Assembly (NCBI RefSeq): GCF_001456025.1
Contig: NZ_LMTZ01000103.1
Coordinates: forward strand, 45,560 to 109,559
DNA from: Mastigocoleus testarum BC008
Lineage (GTDB): Bacteria > Cyanobacteriota > Cyanobacteriia > Cyanobacteriales > Nostocaceae
Direction of reading: 5' to 3'
Length of the DNA: 64,000 bases
The notes under the pieces were generated by a model, which did no database searches, was not told the DNA's origin, and was given only the letters and a program-made list of their open reading frames with translations. How positions within the stretch are numbered: position 1 is the stretch's first letter; every line of letters begins with the position of its first letter. Positions 18,071-27,910 of this stretch are shown one piece after another. The position numbers and the translations under genes were made by a program.

Positions 18071-18841
18071 ATGACTATTTCCAAACAATTTGAATTTATT
18101 GGGAATTCTATAATTAACGGCTGGTCCAGACCTAACCCAATTAACATTTATCCAGAGAAATCCTGTGGCATCTTTGCCGAAGGGATAGGAATGACTTATC
18201 AATCCGGTAAAGAGCGCTTTGTCGCTCTCAAAGGAATTGACTTACAAATATCTAAAGGTGTAATTCAATTATTGATGGGGCCATCTGGTTCTGGGAAAAC
18301 CACTCTGTTATCAATTTTAGCCGGTATCCTAACACCAACTAATGGCAGAGTGCATTTGTTGGACAAAGAAATTACAAAAATGTCCCGCAAGCAATTATCT
18401 AGATTCCGTCGCGATCATATAGGTTTTATTTTTCAAGGTTTTAATTTATTCCCCGCTTTAACCGCTGCAGAAAATGTAGAATTAGCTCTTAATATCAAAG
18501 GTATAAAAGGAAAAATAGCCCGCCAACAATCTTTGGAGTTACTTTCCCAGGTCGGTTTGGCATCTAAAGCACAATTACTTCCCCGCGATTTGTCAGGGGG
18601 ACAAAAACAAAGAGTAGCGATCGCAAGGGCTCTGGCTGGTAATCCCCAGATTATTATGGCTGACGAACCGACTGCGGCTTTAGATTCTTATAACGGACAA
18701 GCTGTAATTGAATTGTTGTGTCAGCTAGCAAAGGAAGGAGGAACTACAGTTGTAATTGTCACCCATGACCCACGGATTAAAGCTTTCGCAGACAATATTA
18801 CTTTTCTCGAAGATGGCGAAATAGTTCCTGGCGATAGCTAG
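18071..18841 (+). CDS. DevA-type ABC transporter ATP-binding protein
   Basis: 256 residues with all ABC ATPase motifs: Walker A GPSGSGKTTLL (near residue 73), Q-loop FIFQGFNLFPALT, signature LSGGQKQRVAIARAL (near 176), Walker B IIMADEPTAALD and H-loop VIVTHDPR. It is the LolD/MacB-like class that works with DevC-type permeases. An unusual 35-residue N-terminal extension (NGWSRPNPINIYPEK) precedes the ATPase fold; a start at the internal ATG of MTYQSGKERF would remove it. ATG at 18071 follows AAAAGGA closely. It pairs with the permease gene upstream. Confidence 0.85.
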   Translation: MTISKQFEFIGNSIINGWSRPNPINIYPEKSCGIFAEGIGMTYQSGKERFVALKGIDLQISKGVIQLLMGPSGSGKTTLLSILAGILTPTNGRVHLLDKEITKMSRKQLSRFRRDHIGFIFQGFNLFPALTAAENVELALNIKGIKGKIARQQSLELLSQVGLASKAQLLPRDLSGGQKQRVAIARALAGNPQIIMADEPTAALDSYNGQAVIELLCQLAKEGGTTVVIVTHDPRIKAFADNITFLEDGEIVPGDS

Positions 18842-19037
18842 CTTCCGTATTTCGTTTCTACTTCCAATTGCTACCTCACACACACTGTCCCGTCTTTAAC
18901 TATTTTTAGTCAACTTTTATCTTGATTTTCATCATTAATTAGCCGTTGCTATTTTTGTTCGATTCTAAATTTTAAAAACTCTAATCTTGTATCCCTAATT
19001 TTTATTTTTGTTCCAAATTCTAACTTTTATTTTTGTG

Positions 19038-19841
19038 CTAATATTTTTGTGCTAAAAATTTTCTAAATATAGGTACTAAATCTTCGCGGCTCGCAACTAA
19101 AGTTGAAAATGAGCGATCGCTATAATCTATACCTACGGACAAAGGAAAAGGGTCTGATTTTAAAGATACCCAGCTTCCACCAGCAGCTTGAACAATTACC
19201 CACACAGCAGCAATATCCCAAACTTTTGGTGTCGCTTCAACTCCACCTAAAACCGCTCCATTAGCTACTGTTAAAAAGTTATAGCTCGCAACACCCAACA
19301 TGCGAATTTTACAAGGAAAATCTGTTTTAAGTACTGAAGTACTCCGAGAACAAAGATAAAAAAAATGTTGGCTACTCGGTTCGTCAGGACTTGTATGAAT
19401 GGGTTCTCCGTTACGAAATGCTCCAGTCGGCATATCTAAACTAGATGAGCCTTGCCAAAATCCATGAAACGTTTGATCTAAAGTTGGTACGTAAACATAT
19501 CCAAAAATGGGTGTTCCTTCATACAGCAAACCAAGAGAAATTGCCCACATTGGAAGACCGCGTGTGAAATTAGTCGTTCCGTCTAATGGATCGATTACCC
19601 AACACCATTTTTTGGGAGGAAAGACCTTTTCTCCTTCTTCAGAAAGGATGCCATGATCCGGAAAAGTAGTAGCGATCGCATTTACAATTTCTCGATCTGC
19701 CCATTTATCAGCTTTAGTAACCAAGCTACCATCAGCTTTGGCATCAGCCTGTACTCGACCGAAATCCTGCATTAACTGCCTACCGACTCTCAAAGTAGTT
19801 TTTTGAGAAAATTCAACAACCGTGGTCCAAAAATCAGTCAT
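19038..19841 (-). CDS. Inositol monophosphatase family phosphatase
   Basis: 267 residues with the three metal-binding signatures of the family: EEG in HGILSEEGEKVF (near 68), WVIDPLDGTTNFTRGLPMW (near 84-102) and VWDIAAVWVIVQAAGGSW (near 214). These bind Mg and the phosphate ester. Members include inositol-1-phosphatase, histidinol-phosphatase and 3'(2'),5'-bisphosphate nucleotidase, which cannot be separated by eye. Cytosolic; no signal peptide. It stands alone on the minus strand, convergent with the ABC exporter. Confidence 0.85.
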   Translation of the reverse strand: MTDFWTTVVEFSQKTTLRVGRQLMQDFGRVQADAKADGSLVTKADKWADREIVNAIATTFPDHGILSEEGEKVFPPKKWCWVIDPLDGTTNFTRGLPMWAISLGLLYEGTPIFGYVYVPTLDQTFHGFWQGSSSLDMPTGAFRNGEPIHTSPDEPSSQHFFYLCSRSTSVLKTDFPCKIRMLGVASYNFLTVANGAVLGGVEATPKVWDIAAVWVIVQAAGGSWVSLKSDPFPLSVGIDYSDRSFSTLVASREDLVPIFRKFLAQKY

Positions 19842-20177
19842 GTAGCTAATTTAATATGTAGTGAGCTGAAAAATAACAAATTAAAGAATAAGAAATTGAA
19901 TAAATTCTGTGGCGTCTGAGATTAGAATAAGGATATACAATATCTCAATACAAATATCTCAACACAAATATCTCAACACAGACGAATTATAATACGTTCC
20001 TTATAATTTCTCGTCTGTTTATGGTTAACCCACCTAAGAACTACAAACAAGGGTAACCAATTACAAATCACCAATTACCAATTACCAACTACCACTACTT
20101 GAATTTATTTATACAGATATACTGAATAAAATCTTGAAAAGTCAATTACTGTAATTAGCCAAGCGAGAAAAAATATA
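19842..20177. other. Intergenic region with 14-bp tandem repeats
   Basis: Between divergent genes. A 14-bp unit (TATCTCAACACAAA and close variants) is repeated three times at 19941-19982. A loosely repeated CCAATTA block lies at 20057-20097. No gene or RNA seen. Confidence 0.6.
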
Positions 20178-21911
20178 ATGAGCAACCAAATTGTCGATCG
20201 AGTATTACAAAAATATCGTTCGGATTTAGATGGCTTGCTCGACCGCATGCAGCAGCTAGCTGCTGATATAAATAATTTGGAATTACAAAGAACTGCTGAT
20301 AGCCTCAGAAAAAATATTAACGAACCATTCTTATTTGTTGTAGTCGGTGAAGTAAAAGCAGGTAAAAGTAGTTTTGTTAATGCTTTGCTCGAAGCAGAGG
20401 TGTGTGCAACCGATATCGAACCTTGTACGGATTCTATTCAGCAAATTGTTTATGCACGGAATAAGTTTGTCCGGGAAGTAGAGCCAAATCTAAGGAAAAT
20501 CGGATTACCGATCAATATTCTTAAAGATATCTCTATTGTTGATACTCCTGGAACTAATACAGTCATCAAAGAACATCAAGTTATTACTGAAAGATATATT
20601 CCCAACAGTGACTTGACTTTCTTCGTTCTATTTGCAAAGAATCCTTATCAAAAAAGTGCTTGGGATTTTCTCGACTATGTTAGCGCCCAATGGCGTAAAA
20701 AAGTAGTTTTTGTTCTGCAGCAAAAAGATTTACTCAGGAGTACCGATCTCGTTAAAAATATCGAACGGGTTAAAGAATATGCTCATCAAAAGCAAATCCA
20801 GTCGCCGATAGTATTTGCAACCTCTGCAGAATTAGAATTTAACGACGAGCAAGAAAATAGCGGTTTTAAAGAAATTAGAGAATACATCAAAAATATAGTT
20901 TCTTCTGGAGAGAGTTATAAAATTAAGCTGCGTACAGTTAGCCAAACCACTCAGAAGATTATTGAAGCCCTCAACGATGATATTCAAAGGTTAGGTCTAC
21001 AGTTAAGCTCTGATAAACAAACAGTAGAAAATATCAAAAATAAAATCGAAGCCGGAAAAAAGCGATCCGGTTTTGAAATTAATAATTTAGTCCAACTACT
21101 TTGCACTCGCTACGAAAACATTTCAGCTAGGATTAAGCGCGAATTTAGGGATAGTTTTTCAGTCTTCACGGTAATTAGGCGTTCCTTTATTGGTCTGTTC
21201 AAGAAAGATGCTTCCATGCAAGCTTGGATCGAAGAATTTAAAAAACGCTGTGAGTTGGAACTCAAATCTTCACTGGAAGAAATTTCTCGTGAGGGAGCGC
21301 AGCATTTTGTTGATGGGATCCGTCAACTACTCGAAGGACTAAGTCAAGACCTGAGTAATATTAAAACTGATCGAATTCAAAGCAATAATATTTCAATCAA
21401 AATTCTCGAACGCCGTCAGGAAGTAATTGAGAGCGTTAAATTAAAAGTTGAGCAACTACTTAGTGACGAAGGATTCGTTAATTCTTTGAACTCCAATGCT
21501 GACAATATGACCGTCGAAATTGTCGGAGGTGCATTTGCTGCGGTTGGGGGGATGATTCTCAACGTTATTGAATTTGCAATCGCAGATGCAATTTTAAATG
21601 CAGTTGGTTTTGCTTTTGCTGGTGTTGGTGTTGTAGTCTTCGCTGTTGGGATTGCTTGGCAACGTCGTCGTATCATTAAAAAGTTTGAGGATGCTCTGGA
21701 TAATGAGCAAGATAAATTTCAAAGCGATGTCACGGCTCGACTCAATCAAAAACTAAATATTATTTACGAAGAAGTCGAACGAATTTTTGTTGAATTTTAC
21801 GATTATGTAGAGCGAGAAGAACAAGCGATCGCACCAGTTTTGAATAAATATAAAATTATTCAAAAAGATGCAAACGAACTTGAGCGCGATATGGCTATAA
21901 GGCTTAAATAG
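20178..21911 (+). CDS. Bacterial dynamin-like GTPase
   Basis: 577 residues. The GTPase domain has the P-loop GEVKAGKSSFVNALL (near 56-70), a switch threonine in the EPCTDSIQQIVYA segment, DTPGTN (G3, near 126) and a degenerate G4 (LQQKDLL). A long helical region follows (280-440), then a hydrophobic paddle-like segment (GGAFAAVGGMILNVIEFAIA and VGFAFAGVGVVVFAVGIAW, near 447-494), and a C-terminal helical part. This layout matches bacterial dynamin-like proteins, which bind and remodel membranes, for example during thylakoid or envelope stress. Only one such gene is present; many bacterial dynamins come in pairs. It converges on a small unknown gene 24 bases away. Confidence 0.8.
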   Translation: MSNQIVDRVLQKYRSDLDGLLDRMQQLAADINNLELQRTADSLRKNINEPFLFVVVGEVKAGKSSFVNALLEAEVCATDIEPCTDSIQQIVYARNKFVREVEPNLRKIGLPINILKDISIVDTPGTNTVIKEHQVITERYIPNSDLTFFVLFAKNPYQKSAWDFLDYVSAQWRKKVVFVLQQKDLLRSTDLVKNIERVKEYAHQKQIQSPIVFATSAELEFNDEQENSGFKEIREYIKNIVSSGESYKIKLRTVSQTTQKIIEALNDDIQRLGLQLSSDKQTVENIKNKIEAGKKRSGFEINNLVQLLCTRYENISARIKREFRDSFSVFTVIRRSFIGLFKKDASMQAWIEEFKKRCELELKSSLEEISREGAQHFVDGIRQLLEGLSQDLSNIKTDRIQSNNISIKILERRQEVIESVKLKVEQLLSDEGFVNSLNSNADNMTVEIVGGAFAAVGGMILNVIEFAIADAILNAVGFAFAGVGVVVFAVGIAWQRRRIIKKFEDALDNEQDKFQSDVTARLNQKLNIIYEEVERIFVEFYDYVEREEQAIAPVLNKYKIIQKDANELERDMAIRLK

Positions 21912-21935
21912 TAGTTTACTTGCACTTACCTAACC

Positions 21936-22457
21936 TCACAGCCATCTAGGATTATCATAAAAATGAATTCCACCGTGATAGCTGTCAACTGCTTTAATCC
22001 CAGAAAATTCCACAGAAATAGTACCACCGGTGCTTTCAATAGTCTCGTCACATAAAGGCTTCACGGCTAACCAATCGCAGTAATACAATGGTTCGCAAAT
22101 ATCTTGATATTTTGGCTCACCTAATTTATGCCAAATATCGTACTCGTCAAAACTTTTATCTTGGTATTCTGTGATTTCTTTATTTGGATCTATTATTTTA
22201 GCTTCTCCATAACAATGGAACTCCCAAATAATACCTTCCTCAAGCTTTTCTAACTCATCCACATCTACATAATCAAGGTAGAAGTTCATCTCAAATAAGA
22301 AATTAGGAAATATTTTTAAGCAATCCTTTTCAACAAATTTAATTGCATTTTCTACTTTTTTACACAACTCTCTTAACTTAGGTAATGCTTTTTTTCGAGC
22401 TATTTCTTCGTTATCAGCAATTAATTCATAGGAAATATTTAATACTGCCACGAGCAA
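21936..22457 (-). CDS. Hypothetical protein, unrecognised
   Basis: About 173 residues from TTG at 22457 (or GTG at 22451; an AAAGG lies upstream). I recognise no family. It is acidic and rich in Glu, Asp, Tyr and Trp, with a helical N-terminal half (KKALPKLRELCKKVENAIKF) and a C-terminal part with strand-like sequence (GGTISVEFSGIKAVDSYHGG). No signal peptide or membrane helix, so probably cytosolic. The gene converges on the dynamin-like gene; no functional link is evident. Confidence 0.55.
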   Translation of the reverse strand: MLVAVLNISYELIADNEEIARKKALPKLRELCKKVENAIKFVEKDCLKIFPNFLFEMNFYLDYVDVDELEKLEEGIIWEFHCYGEAKIIDPNKEITEYQDKSFDEYDIWHKLGEPKYQDICEPLYYCDWLAVKPLCDETIESTGGTISVEFSGIKAVDSYHGGIHFYDNPRWL

Positions 22458-22677
22458 AATTTAACCTTTTCTAAAATATTTATATCCATCAGATAGCCAG
22501 TACATAAAACTCTGTACTTACTAGGTGTTGGGTAGTTTAAAATAACTAATATTAATCTCACATGACCTACCAGCATGAAACAGTTGCAAATACAGCGCAA
22601 GTGGTATTTATGCTTTGTAGGATCCATAGTTGATAATAAACAATTAGCATTAAAAACAATGCTGCCCTATTAGTTAT

Positions 22678-25600
22678 ATGTCAAAAAGTGAATCTGGTTT
22701 CGATCGATCCATCCCCGATCCTGAGTGTAACTTCTTTGTTGTCGGTATTGGTGCATCGGCGGGCGGACTCCGTGCTTTGGAGGAGTTTTTTGAAAATATG
22801 CCTACCGATAGTGGAGCTGCTTTTGTTGTAATTCAGCACCTATCTCCAGATTTCAAAAGTCTGATGAAAGAACTTTTAGAACGACGCACCCGGATGGCAA
22901 TATATCGGGTAACGGAGGGGATGAAATTGGAACCAAATTCAGTCTATCTGATTCCTCCAGGGAAAAATCTGGTGGTAGAAAACCAAAAACTGCACTTACT
23001 CGAACAAGAGGAAAGAAATCGCCACGGACTTAACTTTCCTATTGATATTTTTTTCGAATCTCTAGCAAAAAACTATGTCGACTGTGCAATTGGGATAATT
23101 TTATCCGGTACTGGTAGCGACGGAACCAATGGCTTGCGAGCCATTAATGAAGCTGGTGGCTTTGCAATGGTACAAGACCCCGCTACAGCCGAATTTGATG
23201 GAATGCCCCGTACTGCGATCGCAACGGGAGTAGTAGATCGAGTTCTATCTCCCAAGGAACTAGCCCAAGTAATTAATCAGTTGGTGCGATCGGTTTACGC
23301 CAACCCTCCAGGGTTATTACCAAAGTCCCCAAATAAATCCAACCAAGATCCAGTTACTTTCCTTAAATCCTACGATTTACAACGGATTGCAACTATTCTC
23401 GCTCAACACGAACAAATTGATTTTTCTCACTACAAAACTAGCACTTTATCGCGGCGCATCCATCGCCGTTATCTAATTAGCGGTTGCAATCATCTCAATG
23501 ATTTTATTCGCTTATTAGAAACCTCTCCGGAAGAGCGGGCGATTCTTCGTCACGATTTGCTAATTAGCGTCACCCAATTCTTCCGCGATCGTCTTGCTTG
23601 GGATTTCTTAGAAACTGATGTAATTCCCCAACTAATCGCTCAAACTCAGCCGAAGGAGGAGTTACGCTGTTGGGTGACTGCCTGCGCTACAGGAGAAGAA
23701 GCGTATTCCTTAGCAATTCTGTTAGATGAAGCCGTAGCCAAATCGGACAAACCAGTAAGATTTAAAATTTTTGCCACAGATATTGATAAGGTGGCTTTGG
23801 AAAAAGCGACCCAAGGGATTTATCCCCAAACCATTGTCAATGATGTTACTTCCCAACGTTTAGAACGTTATTTTGTTCGTAAAGATAATTCTTGGCAAGT
23901 GGTACGCAAGCTACGAGAAAAGCTGTTGTTTGCCCCCCACGACCTGACTAAAGATGCTGGTTTTACTCGCATGAATTTAATTACTTGTCGTAATGTTTTG
24001 ATTTATTTACAATCAGATTTGCAACAACAAGTATTACGAAATCTTCATTTTTCTTTAGTTTCTAAGGGCGTTTTATTTTTAGGAGAAGCAGAAACTCTCG
24101 GTCGCATTGAACCTGAATTTAAACCACTACATAAAAAAGGCAAAATCTACCAAAAACGCAGAGATATTAGGTTAACTATGCCTATTAAAGGGATAGAGAA
24201 AAATTCTCGTCAGTTTCTTCCTTATTCCCTACCTAAAAATCCAAATGAAAATCGTCTTGAACCAATGCTAGATAAAGCATTTATTGCTTTTTTAGCGAAA
24301 TATAAAGCGACCTGTTTATTAGTAGATCGAGAACATAAACTTTTTCACACTTTTAATGATGGGATTGAAGTTATAAAAGTACCTTCAGGTAGAACTACTA
24401 CAGAAATTACCAAATTAATAATTCCCAGTTTACAATTACCTTTAATTACTGCCCTTCATCGTGCGAAAAGAGAGCGTTCTGCAGTCTCTTATAGCGGTAT
24501 TAAATTAAATGAATTAGACGAATTAGATAAATCGGGAAAAAAAATAGTTAATAATGTAAAACTTGAAGTTACCTATCATGAAAGCAATAAATTAGCAGAC
24601 GATTTCTTTACTATTTTTATTCAGGAAGATGAAACTCCACAACAGTTTTCAGGAGAACGCTTTGAAGCCGATGCCGAAGCATCACAAAGAATTATGGAAC
24701 TGGAGTATGAGCTACAACAAACTCGTGAAAATCTCCAGGCTGTAATTGAAGAACTTGAAACTACCAATGAAGAACAACAAGCAACTAATGAAGAGCTAAC
24801 AGCTTCGAATGAGGAGTTACAAAGTACTAATGAAGAACTACATTCAGTTAATGAAGAACTGTATACCGTCAATGCTGAATATCAATCAAAAATTGAAGAG
24901 TTAACCGAATTAAATAATGACATTGATAACTTGTTGCGGAGTACGGAAATTGGCGTTGTCTTTTTAGATCGAAATCTAAGAATTCGTAAATTTACTCCTG
25001 CAGCAACTGTTGCAATAAATCTAGTGGAAGCGGATATTGATCGCCCATTAGAACATATTACCCACAACCTAGATTGCCAAAACCTAATCGAATTACTTTG
25101 CTCAGTAATTGACAGCCAAAAATTATTAGATAAGGAAGTTAAGCTAGTTAAACAGGATTTTCACCTGTTGATGCGGATCAACCCCTATTTACTAGAAGAC
25201 GGTAGATTGGATGGATTAGTAATTACTTTTGTCGATATCCACGAACTTAAAACCATTCAAGAACAAATTCGTTTGGTCAATCAAGACCTACAACAATCCA
25301 AATCTCAATTACAACAACTAAATCAGGAATTGGAAGCCAGGGTAGAAGAACGCACCTTAGCCCTGCAGCAATCGGAAACTAGACTGAGGGCAATTTTAGA
25401 AACAACTTCATCACTAATTTATCTTAAAGACCTTGAGGGACGTTATCTATTAGTAAATAAGCAGTATACAGAATTATTTAGTTTAACTGAAGCTGAATTA
25501 TTAGGTAAGAACACTCGGGATATTTTTCCTCAACACATTGCTGAAGCTTTAATCGCCAACGAACACCAGGTTTTAGAAACTAAATCAGTTTTAATATTTG

Positions 25601-27780
25601 AAGAACAACTTCCCATCTCGGACGGTAGCCTTCACACCTATATTGCCACCAAAGCACCTCTGATCGATGCTAATGGTGAAGTATACGCTATTTGTGGAAT
25701 TTCCACTGATATCAGCCAACAGAAACGAACCGAAGTCGAACTCAGAGAAAGCGCCGAAAGGGAAAGAGCAATTCGCAAGGTCGTAGAAAAAATCCGCAAA
25801 AGCTTAAACTTACAAGAAATTTTCCAAGATACTACCGAGCAGCTGCGAAAAACTTTAAAATGCGAACGTCTAGTTCTTTACTGTTTTAACCCCGATTGGA
25901 GTGGTGATTTTGTCGCTGAATCTGTAGTGGAAGGTTGGGAACCACTGTTGGGAAATACGATGCAAACGGGTTGGACAGATACTTGTTTGCAAGAAACTCG
26001 AGGTGGTCGCTGTAATCAGCACGAAGCTTTTACCGTAAACGATATTCAGACTGCGGATTTGAGCGATTGTCACCGCGAAATGTACGAACAGATTCAGGTC
26101 AGAGCTTTTTGTATCACCCCAATTTTTCAAGGGGATAAACTGTGGGGGTTACTAGCTGCTTACCAAAATGAACTTCCTCGGGAATGGAAAGAAGGAGAAG
26201 TTCGCTTACTAAGCCAAGCTGGAATTCAATTAGGTATATCCATCGCCCAAGTTGACTTATTTACTCAAATTCAAAACCAATCTTTGCAACTACAGCAAGC
26301 AAAGGAAGCTGCAGAAACTGCAAATCAAGCCAAAAGTGCTTTTATCGCTCACACCAGTCACGAATTAAGGACACCCCTTAATGCCATTTTAGGATTTGCT
26401 CAACTCCTCAAGCGCGAACCAAGCAATACTCCAAATCAGCAAAGGGGAATTGATGTAATTCAGCAGTCAGGTCAGCATTTGCTAACCCTGATTAACGATA
26501 TTCTTTACATTGCTAAAATTGAAGCAGGTAAACTTACCCTAGAATTAAAAGATTTTATTTTACCTTCGTTTTTAGATAGTCTAGTAGCCATTATTCGAGT
26601 ACGTTGTCAACAGAAAGGAATAGAATTTCAATATCAAGTTCTGTCTGACTTACCGACAATGGTACGAGGGGATGAAACTCGTCTGCGTCAACTATTGCTT
26701 AATTTACTTAGTAACGCGGTTAAATTTACACCTGCAGGCAAGGTAACTTTTAAAGTTGGCTATACAAAAAGTTTTTCTAGCGAAAACACACTTGGGTCAA
26801 CAACAAACAAGCCAGAAGAATCAATTGAAGGTAAAATTCGTTTCCAAATTGAAGATACGGGCATAGGTATTACCACAGATAAATTAAAAGAAATATTTTT
26901 ACCCTTTTACCAGTTAAATCGCCACCAGTCCCCCCAAGAAGGAACTGGACTGGGCTTAACTATCAGCCAAAATCTTGTCGAACAGATGGGTAGTCAAATT
27001 CAAGTTAACAGTATTTTGGGTGAGGGTAGTACATTTTGGTTTGATTTAGATTTCCCTGTTGTGGAAACACCCGTAGCTGTTATTCCAAGTAAAGATTCCA
27101 ACCTTGACATTACTGGTTACACAGGACAAAAACGTCAAATTTTAGTAGTAGATGATTTAGACAATAACCGGGAAGTTTTAGTTAGTTTTCTCGCACCCCT
27201 TGGCTTTGAAATCATTGAAGCCAGTTCGGGAGCAGCAGCGATCGCCCAAACTCGACAACATCAGCCAGATTTGATCGTACTAGATTTAGTGATGCCGGGG
27301 ATGAATGGTTGGGAAGTTACCCGAATCTTAAGACAAGAAGCAGGCTTTCAAGATTTACCAATTATCATTGTTTCTGCTAGCACTCTCCCAGCAGATGAAT
27401 CCCAGTGTTATGAAGTAGGAGCAAATGGATTTCTTGCTAAACCCCTGAATTTTGAGAAATTACTCCAAGTTTTAGAAGAGTACTTACAACTAGAATGGGT
27501 CACTCAAAATGGCTCAACTCGTTCTCTTTTAAATCAAAAATTAGCACCAGTACTAACAGATACCAATAGCGAAAATATATCTCTAGTTACCCCATCACCA
27601 GCACAATTAACTCAAATTTTAGAACTGGTTATGCAGGGAGATATCCGGGGAGTTTTATCCCAAATAGATTTTTGGGAACAGGAAGAACCTGAATTAATTC
27701 CGTTTTTACAACAAATCCGTCAACTAGCAGAAACTTGTCAGTTGAAGAAGCTTAAAGAATTCGTTAGAAGTAGGATTTAG
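22678..27780 (+). CDS. CheB-CheR-PAS-GAF hybrid histidine kinase
   Basis: 1700 residues. In order: CheB methylesterase (about 18-200; GIGASAGGLRALE, QHLSPDF and SGTGSDGTNGL hold the Ser/His/Asp triad); CheR methyltransferase (about 230-500; TQFFRDRLAW, CWVTACATGEEAYSLA, NLITCRNVLIYL); a coiled coil of NEELxxxNEEL repeats (about 675-745); two PAS domains (about 750-870 and 905-1030); GAF (about 1045-1200); HisKA with HTSHELRTPLNAI (His1228); HATPase (NLLSNAVKF, DTGIGI, GTGLGL); REC with Asp1536 in VLDLVMPGMNG; and a 100-residue tail. The fused CheB/CheR part probably works on this protein or a private partner, since no chemoreceptor gene is near. Cytosolic; no membrane segment. Ligand unknown. 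Confidence 0.9.
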   Translation: MSKSESGFDRSIPDPECNFFVVGIGASAGGLRALEEFFENMPTDSGAAFVVIQHLSPDFKSLMKELLERRTRMAIYRVTEGMKLEPNSVYLIPPGKNLVVENQKLHLLEQEERNRHGLNFPIDIFFESLAKNYVDCAIGIILSGTGSDGTNGLRAINEAGGFAMVQDPATAEFDGMPRTAIATGVVDRVLSPKELAQVINQLVRSVYANPPGLLPKSPNKSNQDPVTFLKSYDLQRIATILAQHEQIDFSHYKTSTLSRRIHRRYLISGCNHLNDFIRLLETSPEERAILRHDLLISVTQFFRDRLAWDFLETDVIPQLIAQTQPKEELRCWVTACATGEEAYSLAILLDEAVAKSDKPVRFKIFATDIDKVALEKATQGIYPQTIVNDVTSQRLERYFVRKDNSWQVVRKLREKLLFAPHDLTKDAGFTRMNLITCRNVLIYLQSDLQQQVLRNLHFSLVSKGVLFLGEAETLGRIEPEFKPLHKKGKIYQKRRDIRLTMPIKGIEKNSRQFLPYSLPKNPNENRLEPMLDKAFIAFLAKYKATCLLVDREHKLFHTFNDGIEVIKVPSGRTTTEITKLIIPSLQLPLITALHRAKRERSAVSYSGIKLNELDELDKSGKKIVNNVKLEVTYHESNKLADDFFTIFIQEDETPQQFSGERFEADAEASQRIMELEYELQQTRENLQAVIEELETTNEEQQATNEELTASNEELQSTNEELHSVNEELYTVNAEYQSKIEELTELNNDIDNLLRSTEIGVVFLDRNLRIRKFTPAATVAINLVEADIDRPLEHITHNLDCQNLIELLCSVIDSQKLLDKEVKLVKQDFHLLMRINPYLLEDGRLDGLVITFVDIHELKTIQEQIRLVNQDLQQSKSQLQQLNQELEARVEERTLALQQSETRLRAILETTSSLIYLKDLEGRYLLVNKQYTELFSLTEAELLGKNTRDIFPQHIAEALIANEHQVLETKSVLIFEEQLPISDGSLHTYIATKAPLIDANGEVYAICGISTDISQQKRTEVELRESAERERAIRKVVEKIRKSLNLQEIFQDTTEQLRKTLKCERLVLYCFNPDWSGDFVAESVVEGWEPLLGNTMQTGWTDTCLQETRGGRCNQHEAFTVNDIQTADLSDCHREMYEQIQVRAFCITPIFQGDKLWGLLAAYQNELPREWKEGEVRLLSQAGIQLGISIAQVDLFTQIQNQSLQLQQAKEAAETANQAKSAFIAHTSHELRTPLNAILGFAQLLKREPSNTPNQQRGIDVIQQSGQHLLTLINDILYIAKIEAGKLTLELKDFILPSFLDSLVAIIRVRCQQKGIEFQYQVLSDLPTMVRGDETRLRQLLLNLLSNAVKFTPAGKVTFKVGYTKSFSSENTLGSTTNKPEESIEGKIRFQIEDTGIGITTDKLKEIFLPFYQLNRHQSPQEGTGLGLTISQNLVEQMGSQIQVNSILGEGSTFWFDLDFPVVETPVAVIPSKDSNLDITGYTGQKRQILVVDDLDNNREVLVSFLAPLGFEIIEASSGAAAIAQTRQHQPDLIVLDLVMPGMNGWEVTRILRQEAGFQDLPIIIVSASTLPADESQCYEVGANGFLAKPLNFEKLLQVLEEYLQLEWVTQNGSTRSLLNQKLAPVLTDTNSENISLVTPSPAQLTQILELVMQGDIRGVLSQIDFWEQEEPELIPFLQQIRQLAETCQLKKLKEFVRSRI

Positions 27781-27910
27781 GAGTAAGAGGTTAATTAACA
27801 GGTCTGACCGCTGTTCCCTTTAAACCAAAATTATAATGTCCTAAACGAGGTGTCTGTCGCTATATTTGTCTCATTATTTTTTTAAGTTGGTATTAGAATT
27901 CAAATTACTT

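Noticed and set aside
24621..24872. 83-codon antisense frame rich in serine
   Set aside because: Shadow of the NEEL-repeat coiled coil of the CheB-CheR kinase.
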